DNA from: JAKAVN01 sp963734845
GTDB taxonomy: Bacteria; Desulfobacterota; Binatia; Binatales; Binataceae
Direction of reading: 5' to 3'
DNA: 64,000 bases
Assembly (NCBI GenBank): GCA_963734845.1
Contig: CAVTIS010000016.1
Location: forward strand, 116,016-180,015
Under the pieces are notes generated by a model, which was not told the origin of the DNA, did not search any database, and worked only from the letters and a program-made list of their open reading frames with translations. This document shows, piece after piece, positions 1-8,459 of the stretch. Position numbers and translations under genes: made by a program. Each line of letters begins with the position of its first letter. Position 1 is the first letter of the stretch.

Positions 1-672
1 CCGATGCTTGGTCAGCGACGCCTCCACGCTTATCGAATCCGGTTTGCGATCCAAGCGCGCCAGCGCGAGGATGCCGCGTTTGGGGTCGGCACCCAGCAGA
101 TCACCCAGACCGCCCTCCTGAAGGTCGAGGTCCAGCAGCACCACCCGCACGCCTCCCGCGGCCTGTAATGCCAGTCCCAGGTTGGCGCACAGCGTTGTAA
201 CGCCCGCGCCACCGCCCAGGCTGGCCAGCGAAATAACTTTGCCGCCGGCGCGCTGCTCGGTACGCCTCAGCGCCTCGGTGACCTTGAGCAGCGGGCGCAT
301 CAGATCGCCCTGCGCCAGCGGCGCAAACAACACTTCGTCCGCTCCGGCGCGCAGCACCCGCCGCATCAACGCCTCCGACTGCCCTTGCAGCAGCGCAAAC
401 AAGACCGGCCGTGGCTCACGCTCGGACTCGGTCAGCAAATAATTCAGCCCCTCTTCCTCATTTTCGCCGAAGATGACCATCGCCACGTCGGCCTGCGCGC
501 TGAGCGCCTCGTCCCCAGCCGGCGGCGCTTGCGCGAGCACCAGGCGGGGCTCGGCAAGCGCGCGTAAAGCCTCTCGCGCTTGTGCCATCGGCCCCTCTTC
601 GCGGCCCACCAAAAGTACCGACAAACCGCCTCGCGGCGTGCCATCCCTGCTGATCGGTCCCTCCGCCATCAT
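1..672 (-). CDS. TadZ/CpaE-like pilus assembly ATPase (partial, cut by window edge)
   Basis: The reading frame is open from an ATG at 672 to the first base of the window, giving the N-terminal 224 residues. Residues ~15-135 look like the degenerate receiver-type domain of CpaE/TadZ proteins. Residue 146 onward begins a ParA/MinD-like ATPase, with a deviant Walker A (SLGGGAGVTT, 151-160) that lacks the usual lysine, followed by LLDLDLQ (179-184). Loss of that lysine is common in TadZ/CpaE. TadZ marks the pole and helps place the Tad secretion machine that assembles Flp pili. A GGAGGT lies 4 nt before the first ATG and 7 nt before a second ATG at 669, so either may be used. The two Flp pilin genes and a TadG-like gene lie just upstream on the same strand, which supports the role. 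The C-terminus is outside the window. Confidence 0.85.
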   Translation of the reverse strand, partial: MMAEGPISRDGTPRGGLSVLLVGREEGPMAQAREALRALAEPRLVLAQAPPAGDEALSAQADVAMVIFGENEEEGLNYLLTESEREPRPVLFALLQGQSEALMRRVLRAGADEVLFAPLAQGDLMRPLLKVTEALRRTEQRAGGKVISLASLGGGAGVTTLCANLGLALQAAGGVRVVLLDLDLQEGGLGDLLGADPKRGILALARLDRKPDSISVEASLTKHR

Positions 673-861
673 CTACACCTCCGGCGCGACGGTCCCTTCC
701 AAGACCCAATGCGGACATGCGGATCCGGCGGGGCTCGCGCCCCGCCTTTTCCGTCTTCTTCGAAAAGCTCGCCCGGCAGAGGTCCCAACCTGCGGCCTCG
801 CGCCATTTGCGCAAGCGACCGCTGCTCTAAACCACATCCCCCGGGCGGCCCGGCTCGACTT
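673..861. other. Intergenic region with GC-rich hairpin
   Basis: These 189 bp lie between the first Flp pilin and the TadZ-like gene. A GGCGGGGC/GCCCCGCC hairpin followed by TTTT (about 728-752) has the T-tract on the plus strand, although both flanking genes are on the minus strand. It could terminate antisense transcription or attenuate read-through from pilin to tadZ. No gene is supported here. Confidence 0.4.
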
Positions 862-1065
862 TTAGGCCGCGCTCAGGGCAACATCGATCTTGTTGACCAT
901 CGAACCGATGTCCTGACCCATCACCTGGTAAGTGACGTACGCCACGATCGCGACGGCGGCCAGAATCAACGCATACTCCGTCATCGTCTGACCGTTCGCC
1001 TCTTTGCCCATAGCCGTGAGCAACTTTTCACTTGCTCTCACATATGCTTTGGTTAACAGTTCCAT
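862..1065 (-). CDS. Flp/Fap-type IVb pilin, copy 1
   Basis: This 67-residue protein has the layout of an Flp pilin: a short basic leader, a processing motif and one hydrophobic helix. The motif G-QTMTEY puts Gly25 at -1 and Glu/Tyr at +5/+6 of the mature pilin, as required by TadV/FppA-type prepilin peptidases. Residues ~31-50 (ALILAAVAIVAYVTYQVMGQ) form the transmembrane assembly helix. Flp pilins polymerise into thin adhesive fibres through the Tad system. An AGGAGAG sequence precedes the ATG. The gene lies between the second pilin copy and the tadZ-like gene on the same strand, so it is probably part of one tad operon and likely encodes a major subunit. Confidence 0.92.
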   Translation of the reverse strand: MELLTKAYVRASEKLLTAMGKEANGQTMTEYALILAAVAIVAYVTYQVMGQDIGSMVNKIDVALSAA

Positions 1066-1167
1066 TCTTGTTCTCTCTCTCCTATTCTCGGCCTCAGCCG
1101 GTCATCTAGTTGTCATTGATCCGCCGTGTCGACATGCCTTCCATGTCCGGCCGGCACTGGCGTTCCT

Positions 1168-1374
1168 TTACGAAGTAGTCATTGCGTCGTCGATGGAATT
1201 CATCATCGACCCGATATCTTGACCCATCACCTGGTAGGTTACGTACGCGGCGATTGCGACCGCGGCTAAGATTAGCGCGTACTCGGTCATCGTTTGCGCA
1301 CCAGACTTGGTGCGTAGCGCAAATGCCAATCGATTCGTAGTATTCACATACAACATGCGTAATCCGTTATTCAT
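1168..1374 (-). CDS. Flp/Fap-type IVb pilin, copy 2
   Basis: This 68-residue paralogue of the neighbouring pilin shares the core TMTEYALILAAVAIAAYVTY and the MGQDIGSM tail. It is an inner-membrane prepilin that would be assembled into Flp fibres. Unlike copy 1, the residue just before QTMTEY is Ala with Gly one position earlier (SGA-QTMTEY), so the usual Gly at -1 is displaced. A GGGAG 7 nt before the ATG is a good ribosome site. The 102-bp spacing from copy 1 and the near-identical cores point to tandem duplication. It may be a minor or alternative pilin. Confidence 0.9.
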   Translation of the reverse strand: MNNGLRMLYVNTTNRLAFALRTKSGAQTMTEYALILAAVAIAAYVTYQVMGQDIGSMMNSIDDAMTTS

Positions 1375-1438
1375 CTTTGCTCTCCCGCGATCTCGCGAAT
1401 ATCCAGTAGTGATCCTTGGCCGCTGGGCTTCAGACCGG

Positions 1439-2410
1439 TTATTGTATTAACGCCACCTGATACGCACCGTAATTTGTCGCAGTCGTGTCTGGACTACCGC
1501 CTAGTGCGATTTGATTGATAAAATAGGTCTGGATATTCTGGTTGCCGTCGACGCTCACCAGCCACAGAGCTGCGAAACCCTTGACTGGCACCTGGGAGTT
1601 TCCGTTGATGCTGCTGAAATCCACCATCGGCACGATCAACACCCGCGGGTCGCTTGGAGTGTGGCTGGCGAAGGTGCCGTCGGGATCGACGCTCTGGCCT
1701 GTGCTGATCAGGTAGTTAAAGGCGCTTCTAATCGGGCCCGCTGCTAGCCCTGTTTGAGTGGTGAGCAACTGCCCCGAAGCGATTGACCCCTGATAGCCGT
1801 TCTCGATGTTCTGCGAGAGAATACTCGCGCCGCTTCCGCCCAACGCGAGCGGACCCCAGTTGCCAGGCCCGACCTGGCCCTGCTGCAATTGCACGACTTG
1901 TCCGCCTGAATAGGCGGTTCGATAGTCGATCCCGATCGGCGTCACCCCGGTCGTCTTGCCGATCGTGAGGATTTGCGCGGTCGCCTGGACTGAGACCGAG
2001 CCCGTAATCAACCCCAGTAGAACGCCGAAACTGTATGGCACGGTCCGCTTGAGTTGCATGTTCAGAGACGAATGGTCCGCGGAAATCGTCGTCGACGTTA
2101 TCTCCTGGGCTGCGATCCCGTTGATGGCGGCGTAGCTATTGGCTACGGAAACCGCCTGTGCCGGATCCGAAGGCAGATAAGAGGCGCCCGCCACCGCGGC
2201 GGTATCTGCGGAGGTCTGGAGCTTTTGCCAGTTGAAATAGAGGACTCCAACGTCCGCACTCATCGCCATCGCACCGATCACCACCGGCAGTGTGACCGCG
2301 AGCAGCACTAGTATTTGCCCTCGGCGCGCATGCGACAGGTATTTGTGGAAACACTTCAATTGGAGAGCCCGACCTTCAATGGCTACGAAAGAGAGAGCAG
2401 CATCTCTCAT
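1439..2410 (-). CDS. TadG-like pilus assembly protein
   Basis: The 323-residue protein begins with a variable leader, then RRGQILVLLAV at ~29 opens one hydrophobic helix (~32-55) typical of the Tad/TadE-TadG N-terminal domain. The following segment (FNWQKLQTSADTAAVAGASYL) is the hallmark post-helix region of TadG-like proteins. The remaining ~250 residues should be periplasmic and are not recognisable. TadG-type proteins act as pseudopilin-like or envelope components of the Tad machine. It is the first of four minus-strand tad genes. The ATG at 2410 has only a weak GGTGG nearby, and a start closer to residue 18 (TTG) cannot be excluded. The domain call is firm; the exact role is inferred. Confidence 0.8.
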   Translation of the reverse strand: MRDAALSFVAIEGRALQLKCFHKYLSHARRGQILVLLAVTLPVVIGAMAMSADVGVLYFNWQKLQTSADTAAVAGASYLPSDPAQAVSVANSYAAINGIAAQEITSTTISADHSSLNMQLKRTVPYSFGVLLGLITGSVSVQATAQILTIGKTTGVTPIGIDYRTAYSGGQVVQLQQGQVGPGNWGPLALGGSGASILSQNIENGYQGSIASGQLLTTQTGLAAGPIRSAFNYLISTGQSVDPDGTFASHTPSDPRVLIVPMVDFSSINGNSQVPVKGFAALWLVSVDGNQNIQTYFINQIALGGSPDTTATNYGAYQVALIQ

Positions 2411-2837
2411 GCCACCAGGATGGGAATGCGCAATGCCGGGTTTCGCTGGAAGTTCTGTAGACGCGCTCGATTGTCGTCTCAGGATCTACCGCTTGCTTTT
2501 ATGAACTGCTACTTACGCGACTATGTGTATGCACGGAAGCGGGACAGATGGTGCGAATATTTAGTGTGGTCGGATTGTGAGATTGAGTGTCGGAAGACGG
2601 TGGTAGATGCTGAGTTGGTTGATCCGGCTCGGATGACGAAATGAATTCGACTCATGGAGAGCGTGTCAGAACGGGACCTCATTTCAGTCGCCTGGGTCGC
2701 GCAGTGCTCGGCGCCCAGAGTCATTATTTTTATGGGCTCGCGAAGAAAGGCTGTTTAATGAGGACGCTTACTGTACCAGCTTGCCACATCGGTCGGCCGC
2801 GCGAGCGAGGCACGGCCCGGTTCGGGTGTGCGCTCGC
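2411..2837. other. Gene-poor spacer upstream of tad genes
   Basis: This 427-bp stretch lies between the 3' end of the Asp-box protein gene and the TadG-like start and is visibly less GC-rich than its surroundings. It should hold the tad operon promoter on the minus strand, but no convincing -35/-10 pair or sigma-54 site stands out. No gene is supported on either strand. Confidence 0.5.
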
Positions 2838-4742
2838 CTAGTACTGCAGGGTTTTGACTACGGGATTGCCTTTCAGATTGGAGGCGAAGCCGCCGATGAA
2901 GCCGGAGTGGTGATCGAGGGTATCGGAGGCCAGGGTGTCGTAGTCACCCATGTAGTCGGGCGCCATCAGGACGTCCTGTCCCACGATCGCGGGAAAGTGA
3001 GTAAACGTAATGCGGCTGTTTTGCCAATTTTTGCCGTTATGAGAGGACGCGCAATATCGATCGATGAGAAAATTGGCGGGATCGTTTCGGCGGTCGTAAA
3101 AGCAAATCGCGATACGGCCGCTGATATCGGAAGCGAGCGCCGGCTCGAACTGGTCGGTCAGCGGAGCGGCGCCGCCCTCTGGGTTATGATTGACGCGCAC
3201 GGGTGGCGACCAAGTCGCGCCCGCGTCCCCCGATTTGCTGAACATGATGTCCGTGAAGTTGTAGAAGCCGGTCGTGGTGAGAGTGTCAGGCACCTGGCGG
3301 TTGCCGTCGTTCCATGCCAGATAGACCATCCCGCTGAGCGGACCCTTGCCGATCGCGAGGCTTGGATACTCGTTGGCGTGGACCAGCCCCTGCCAATCGG
3401 CACAGTCACCCGCACAATTGATCGTCGCTACCGTGACCGGCGCAACTGGAAAGGACTGCGCCTGATTAACCGACCTGGAGATCTCGATCTCGCGCCCGCC
3501 GAGGCCGTTGGTGTTGCCAAACAGTTCCCACGCCACGTAAATATCGCCGCTCGGGCCTACCGCGACGCGGGAGCCACCAACGAAGGCGAACGGATGCAGA
3601 CTGTCTGCGCATACTTGAGCCACCACGACGGGCGCGGGACTCCAGGTCGCGCCGCCATCGGTCGAGCTCACGGTTTCGATTGCGTAGCGCGGAACCGCCG
3701 AGCCGCTTTCCACGCCGCATATCGAGCCTGAAAAATCCAGATCGGTATAACTGACGTAGAGACGGCCCGGCGCGCTGCGATCGACCGCGATCCAGGCGCC
3801 ATCCACGATGTAGCTATTCGATGGCTCTTTGGCGATCGCGACCGGCGGCGCAAACGTCCTTCCACCGTCGCTCGAAGTCGACAGGCTTATACCGGCCACG
3901 CCGTTGGTGCCGTCGATATAGTTGGATACGTAGTAGAAGGTTGCCGCATCGGCGCAGGCCACGACGGGGTCGCCCGACATAAAAGTGTTGGGGTCGCTCG
4001 GCGTCGCCGGCGAGCCCATGTAAGTGAACGTGGCGCCGCGGTCCCCCGAAAGCGCATAGCCGTCCATGCTGACGCCGCGTCCGGAAGCCATCGTGGTGAC
4101 TTCAGCGCCGCTGTCATTGAATCCCATAACCACATTGGCTCCGCACCAGGCGGTCGCCGTCTGGCTCTGGGTGAAACCCGAGTAACGCGAGTGCCGGAGG
4201 TCGGTGCCCCAACCCAGCGAACTCGCGAGCGACCCGGAAGCGCGCGATTGCTCGGGCTCCGCCGGCGCGGCGGCGCCCTTGAGCAACCGCTCGCGCACGG
4301 CCGCCCACCGGTCGGCGAGGCTGAACAGATTGCGGCTCGCCGCGGAAAGATGCGCAGGGTCGAAACCCGGGACCTTCTCGAACCGCGCAATACGCGCCAT
4401 CGTGGCGTCGATTGGAGCCTCAAGGGGCGTAGGGCCAATTTCACGATTCGCGCGTGTCGCTGGGCCGTTTGCCCCAAATTGCGCGGCGGCACAGGTCCCT
4501 GCGCTCAGCACTGCTCCGAGCGTTACGTAAAGAGCCCACCCGGCCAGTCCGCCAGCAGCTCCTCGCGCCCCGGCTCCGCGCACCGTGGCTTTGCCGGGTG
4601 CGTGACGCCTCACCTCATCTCGTTCCGCCTTACCCTGTCCAGCCGCATCCGGTCCCGCCGCATCCGGTCCCGCCGCATCCGGTCCCGCCGCATCCGGTCC
4701 CGCCTTTGCCTGCGCCATATAAAGTAATAAATTGCGCGCCAT
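2838..4742 (-). CDS. Exported Asp-box (BNR repeat) sialidase-like beta-propeller protein
   Basis: The 634-residue frame has four Asp-box (S-x-D-x-G-x-T-F/W) motifs near residues 232-239, 290-297, 360-367 and 503-511. These mark a sialidase/exo-alpha-sialidase-type beta-propeller. A hydrophobic stretch (~66-86, LAGWALYVTLGAVLSAG then TCAAAQ) resembles a signal peptide, so the protein is probably secreted. It is preceded by four perfect GPDAA repeats (~15-34) and a basic segment. If a GTG at 4583 is the true start, the protein begins right before a classical signal peptide and the repeats are untranslated; the ATG at 4742 is the longer option. The catalytic residues of true sialidases (the Arg triad, Tyr/Glu) were not identified, so the substrate is unknown. 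Confidence 0.7.
   Translation of the reverse strand: MARNLLLYMAQAKAGPDAAGPDAAGPDAAGPDAAGQGKAERDEVRRHAPGKATVRGAGARGAAGGLAGWALYVTLGAVLSAGTCAAAQFGANGPATRANREIGPTPLEAPIDATMARIARFEKVPGFDPAHLSAASRNLFSLADRWAAVRERLLKGAAAPAEPEQSRASGSLASSLGWGTDLRHSRYSGFTQSQTATAWCGANVVMGFNDSGAEVTTMASGRGVSMDGYALSGDRGATFTYMGSPATPSDPNTFMSGDPVVACADAATFYYVSNYIDGTNGVAGISLSTSSDGGRTFAPPVAIAKEPSNSYIVDGAWIAVDRSAPGRLYVSYTDLDFSGSICGVESGSAVPRYAIETVSSTDGGATWSPAPVVVAQVCADSLHPFAFVGGSRVAVGPSGDIYVAWELFGNTNGLGGREIEISRSVNQAQSFPVAPVTVATINCAGDCADWQGLVHANEYPSLAIGKGPLSGMVYLAWNDGNRQVPDTLTTTGFYNFTDIMFSKSGDAGATWSPPVRVNHNPEGGAAPLTDQFEPALASDISGRIAICFYDRRNDPANFLIDRYCASSHNGKNWQNSRITFTHFPAIVGQDVLMAPDYMGDYDTLASDTLDHHSGFIGGFASNLKGNPVVKTLQY
4645..4704. 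repeat. Four perfect 15-bp tandem repeats
   Basis: The unit GCATCCGGTCCCGCC is repeated four times without change, with a partial copy before it. On the minus strand it encodes the pentapeptide repeat GPDAA at the N-terminus of the Asp-box protein, keeping frame because the unit is a multiple of three. Such arrays can change copy number by slippage. Confidence 0.9.
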
Positions 4743-5662
4743 TCGGTCGCGTCCCCCGCCTGTCGCTCAAAGGCAACAATGATGCCACCTTGGGCACGCG
4801 GATGGACGCGCGCCATCGAGCTGGGAAACGACGGATTTGCAGAGGGAACGCTGAGCGCAGGACACTGGCAAGAAAGCAGGATCTTCCTTCCAATTCCTGA
4901 AGCGCCATAAAACAGGCGCCGACGAATTGTCAGTCGGGACGATACCGCACGCCGCGCGTGACGCGCGATATGGAGCGCTGTCCGAGGATTTATGATTTGA
5001 ACCCTGCGCCCAGCGAGGACTATTCAGGAATGTGGCAGAAATGTGCGGGAGGGAATCGCGCCCAACAGCGAAATCTTTCGGGGAGTCGAGGGGCACGCCG
5101 GACATCGGCGTTGCTGATGTCCGAAATGTCCCGGCTATAACCCTGCCCTGCGCCCGCACCCGCAGGCATCTACAGACCGCCGAGCGAGACTACGGCGATG
5201 GTTGCCGCAAGCCTATCCCCAAGGCGAGGAGAACTCTTCGAGTTCGCGGTCCACGGAGCGCCGCGGAGTCTCCATCCCGTAGATTCCCGGCGCGAGCCAT
5301 CTGAGTGCCGCAACCAGCCGAGAAACGTTGACCCGAGGCGTGCGCCCGACGGCGCGATTCATATCCATCTCCGGATCAGAAACACTAGCCAATCGTTGTA
5401 CGTCCACGAAGCACCACCCGGGGTCACCGCCCTGGAGATCCTCCGCCAGCCCCTGCCCCCCCGAAGCGGCAAAATCGCAAATGTCATGCCATAAAGTTAG
5501 TTTTTGTCTAATACATTCAATTTTCGCCCGTACCGATTTCTACTGTGCATGCATAAGTGCAAGGCTCACGCTGCGTATTGGTGCTGCAACATACGATGCG
5601 CAGTGACGACACGTGGCATCGGCGAAATGATAATGCGACAGCGATCGCCGCTCCGCTTCTCT
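4743..5662. other. 920-bp region without a supported gene
   Basis: Several short frames cross this stretch, but none has a family signature, a good ribosome site and plausible composition together. A hairpin GGACATC/GATGTCC with a 9-nt loop lies at 5100-5122 and has no following T-tract. The right part (about 5480-5560) is AT-richer. It could hold a promoter for the Asp-box gene on the minus strand, an RNA, or decayed coding sequence. Confidence 0.4.
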
Positions 5663-6490
5663 CTAGTTCAGCGGCGAGAGGAATTCCGTGACCGCCGCCG
5701 CAGTCGCCTCCGGTTCCTCCCAGAAGAAAACATGGCCCACACCGGGCAGCTTGTGGATGCGCGCGCCGGGGATGCGCTCCTTGATGATGTCGGAGTTGGC
5801 GTCGGGAACCAGCAGGTCGGAGGTGCCGGTGATCAGCAGCGTCGGCGCCTCTATCTCGGGTAGCCGCTCGAACGTATCAAATCCTGTTACCGCCCCCCAA
5901 TGGTGCTGATAGGTGTGCAGTGGAGTCATCGGATAATTCATCACTTCCGCCACGCGTTCCTTGAGCACCGCCTGGCCCCTGGCCGACGCCAGAAACTGCG
6001 GGGCGCAGCAGGCGGCAAGCAAGCGCTCGACTTGCGCCGCGAGCGGCTCCTTGGGGTTCATCTGGAGCGCGGCGAGCGCTTCGGGGTCGCCGGCAACGCT
6101 GTGCGCGAGGCCGCACAGCGTGCAGCCGAGCACCAGGCCGCGCAGACGTGCGGGATGGTTGAGCGCGAACTCCTGCGCGATCATGCCGCCCATCGATATG
6201 CCCATCACGTGCGCACGCTCGACGCCCGCGTGGTCGAGCACGCTGGCCGCGTCGGCCGCCATGTCGGCCATCGAGAACGGCTTTTCGGGCTTATCGCTTT
6301 CGCCTGTGCCGCGGTTGTCGATCAGGATGGTCCTGAAGCGCGTCTCGAGCAGCTTCAGGAACGGCTCGCCCCATCCGCGGCTCGATCCAGCGTAACCGAA
6401 GATGAGCGCGAGCGGCGCGCCGTGGCCGCGAATCTCGTAGTGAATCCTGGTTCCGTCCTTGCTTTGAGCGGTAAAGGTTGCTGCAGCCAC
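5663..6490 (-). CDS. Alpha/beta hydrolase
   Basis: With the GTG start at 6490 (GGAG 7 nt upstream) the protein is 275 residues. A longer in-frame extension to 6577 is possible but would add an unrelated Arg-rich tail. The fold is clear from the oxyanion region (IFGYAGSSRGW), a DNRGTGESDKP strand-loop, nucleophile elbow GISMGG with Ser99, acid GTSD Asp225 and GVGHVFF His253. It resembles the 3-oxoadipate enol-lactonase/peroxidase-like group of soluble hydrolases, but substrate cannot be read from sequence. It stands alone on the minus strand, with three short direct repeats upstream. Confidence 0.85.
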   Translation of the reverse strand: MAAATFTAQSKDGTRIHYEIRGHGAPLALIFGYAGSSRGWGEPFLKLLETRFRTILIDNRGTGESDKPEKPFSMADMAADAASVLDHAGVERAHVMGISMGGMIAQEFALNHPARLRGLVLGCTLCGLAHSVAGDPEALAALQMNPKEPLAAQVERLLAACCAPQFLASARGQAVLKERVAEVMNYPMTPLHTYQHHWGAVTGFDTFERLPEIEAPTLLITGTSDLLVPDANSDIIKERIPGARIHKLPGVGHVFFWEEPEATAAAVTEFLSPLN

Positions 6491-6664
6491 CTGGCTTCTC
6501 CGTCGCGATCGGATTTGCGCTCGACACACACGCTCAAACGGGCGGCCGCGCCCGCGGATCGGACGTGCACGCACCACAGGCGCGTCATCAAACGCGCTGC
6601 GATACTAGCGCCGGTATCCAACGGGAGCAAAGCAAAACCGGACCGCTCGGATATCCCGATCGTT

Positions 6665-6720
6665 GGGTGAATAAAAAACCTTCGGGTGAATAAGGAAACC
6701 ATGGGGCGAGTCAGGAAACC
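6665..6720. repeat. Three short direct repeats, period 19-20 bp
   Basis: Units at 6665-6680, 6684-6700 and 6704-6720 share the pattern GGGTGAATAAGGAAACC; the third is degenerate at its left half. They lie between the hydrolase and the HAD phosphatase, about 170-230 bp upstream of the hydrolase start, and could be protein-binding sites. Confidence 0.6.
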
Positions 6721-6784
6721 GGCCGAAAATTAGACGGACTCCCGGCAATTAAAGACAGGCAATTGTGCAACGGTCAGCGCTGGA

Positions 6785-7621
6785 TCATTCCTGGTCTTGC
6801 GCGCCTTCATCGCTTGCCGGCGCCGCAGGCTCGGCCGCCATCGAACTCTCGCCGATGGTCAGCCAGTCGGTCCGCACCTTGTCCCACTGCTGAATCAGCA
6901 CGCCATGCGTCTCGAACAGATCGCGGATACGCTCGGGGCTCCATCCGCCGATCTGTTCGAGGATTGGCACCAGCACGCTCAACGCGTCGTCGCTGATGAT
7001 GGTGCGCTTGGCGATCTGCGTGATGTACTTGGCCGCCGACGCCGCGATCGTAAATCCGCCCCGATGATTCACCTCGAGCATCACGTGGATGTCCGAGCTT
7101 CCGTCGCCCACGTAGATTACGCGATCGCTCGGAACACCCAGCGCCACTCGCAACTCGTCGATCGCCGCCACTTTCCCATATCCCGCGGCGACCCGCGCAA
7201 TCGACTCAATCTCACCCGACTCCTCGGCATAGCCAAGCCGCGTGCCGATGACGTGGTCCGGCGGCACGATTCCATTGAGGGCCGACCTCACGACCTCCTC
7301 GGGCGCCGCCGAGATGACGTAGAAGTCGAAGCGATGGCCCTCGATACCGTTTTCCAGCAGACGGGTCAGCAGCGGGATGTTGCGCTTGAGGCGGACGCGA
7401 CGGCCAACCTCGGCAAGGTCCTGGCGACGCACGCACCGGTATTCCGGGTCGTGGCGCAGCAGGTAGGCAAGTTCGCCGCCTTGCTGCACCAGGTTGAGCC
7501 GCGAGAGGCCGGCCACTTTGTGCTTGAAGCCGCTGATACCGAGCAATTCGCTCAGCGCGATACCGGAATCGTTGAAGCTGAGCGTCTGGTCGAAATCGCT
7601 TGCGAGCAAATAGTGTTTCAT
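6785..7621 (-). CDS. HAD-superfamily phosphatase (PSPase-like, class IB)
   Basis: The protein is 278 residues from ATG 7621; the frame extends further upstream without conservation. Motif I is SDFDQT (Asp9 nucleophile, Asp11 acid/base), motif II is the Ser in VISAAP (~104), motif III is Lys150, and motif IV is GDGSSD (Asp173, Asp177). The cap lies between motifs I and II, as in phosphoserine phosphatase-like HAD-IB enzymes. It is a soluble Mg2+-dependent phosphohydrolase; the substrate is unknown. The C-terminal ~25 residues are Ala/Glu-rich and probably disordered. No partner gene is evident. Confidence 0.85.
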   Translation of the reverse strand: MKHYLLASDFDQTLSFNDSGIALSELLGISGFKHKVAGLSRLNLVQQGGELAYLLRHDPEYRCVRRQDLAEVGRRVRLKRNIPLLTRLLENGIEGHRFDFYVISAAPEEVVRSALNGIVPPDHVIGTRLGYAEESGEIESIARVAAGYGKVAAIDELRVALGVPSDRVIYVGDGSSDIHVMLEVNHRGGFTIAASAAKYITQIAKRTIISDDALSVLVPILEQIGGWSPERIRDLFETHGVLIQQWDKVRTDWLTIGESSMAAEPAAPASDEGAQDQE

Positions 7622-8034
7622 CTGATTACCGGATTCCGACTTGACTACCAGATTCCGCCTTAGTTGCGAATTCGGAATGGCGACCACAGGATAGCGCCGA
7701 CATGATAGCGCCAATCATTCGGCTATTCGCGACGCCTGCTATGAATGAGAATGGATATTAACAGAGTATTCGTGGAGTATTGCGCGCCGGCCCTCCGCCA
7801 TCACATCACTGCAGCCTCAGTCAAAGCAGTCTTCGTGCCATCTCGGCTCGCACGAAATTCGCCTCGCCAAGACTTGCGGAAAAGACTCGCCGGCACTCCC
7901 CCGCGATGGTCCGGATCGCAAATAGAAAGAGGCGGCTCGCGCGTCAGACGCGCGAACCGCCTACAAAGTCACATCCGCTGTCAGCGGAGCGAGTCACACT
8001 TGGACCGCCACCGCCTCCAGCGACCAACAGCTCT
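7622..8034. other. Intergenic region between HAD gene and pha operon
   Basis: About 410 bp hold no supported gene. The left part should carry the promoter of the minus-strand HAD gene, and the right part contains the terminator hairpin of the pha operon (7930-7962). Confidence 0.5.
7921..7962 (-). terminator. Rho-independent terminator of the phaE-phaC-phasin-like operon
   Basis: Read on the minus strand, a near-perfect 15-bp stem (AGGCGGTTCGCGCG paired with its complement, one mismatch, 3-nt loop) is followed by CTTTCTATTT. It lies about 75 bp after the stop of the small phasin-like gene, where the operon should end. Confidence 0.75.
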
Positions 8035-8301
8035 CTAGAGCTTCCAGAGCGAACGAGCGGTGGTCGCGCTCTGCTCGACCAGTTTGCGGCCGATGGTCTG
8101 CTGAGCTTCGAACAAAGGATAGATCGGAGTCTCTTTGGCCCACTCAGTCGCCTTGACCTGGAAATCCAGGGCCTGGGTTGCGAGCTTTTCGGTGGTGTCG
8201 ATATACCACGCCGCCGCCTTCTTGGCCCCCGCCGGGTTGAAGCACTTCTCGGCGAAACGTGACATTCCCTCGTACACTCCGCTGTGTTCTTTCTCTGACA
8301 T
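8035..8301 (-). CDS. Small phasin-like protein of the pha operon
   Basis: This 88-residue soluble protein starts at ATG 8301 behind a strong GAGGAG 7 nt upstream, so the longer in-frame extension to 8502 is unlikely. It is helical and amphipathic (ATQALDFQVKATEWAKETPI, EQSATTARSLWKL), with the charge and Ala/Thr pattern of phasins that coat polyhydroxyalkanoate granules. It is the third gene after phaE and phaC and is followed by a strong terminator. I do not recognise a named family; the granule role is inferred from position and composition. Confidence 0.65.
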   Translation of the reverse strand: MSEKEHSGVYEGMSRFAEKCFNPAGAKKAAAWYIDTTEKLATQALDFQVKATEWAKETPIYPLFEAQQTIGRKLVEQSATTARSLWKL

Positions 8302-8459
8302 TACTATTCTCCTCTCTGAATTCTTTTGGGAGCGCTGCTCCGTCATCTTAGAATTTAACCACGAATTCGCGTTTGGCTCGGGATGCTTTGTCGCGCGAGT
8401 GACATTTTCGGGCGTTTGCGCATTTTCGTGCTGTCTGCCTTTTTCCTTTTGTTTCTTGC

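Noticed and set aside
458..814. Arg-rich 118-residue frame on the minus strand
   Set aside because: It overlaps the TadZ-like gene in another frame and has shadow-type composition.
760..860. A minus-strand stretch resembling a tRNA (GGTTTAGAGCAGCGG, then GCAGGTTGGGACCTCTGC)
   Set aside because: The D-stem does not pair, the T-arm lacks the GTTCGAA core and there is no CCA; at most a chance likeness.
5100..5122. Hairpin GGACATC/GATGTCC as a terminator
   Set aside because: No T-tract on either side and no gene end nearby.
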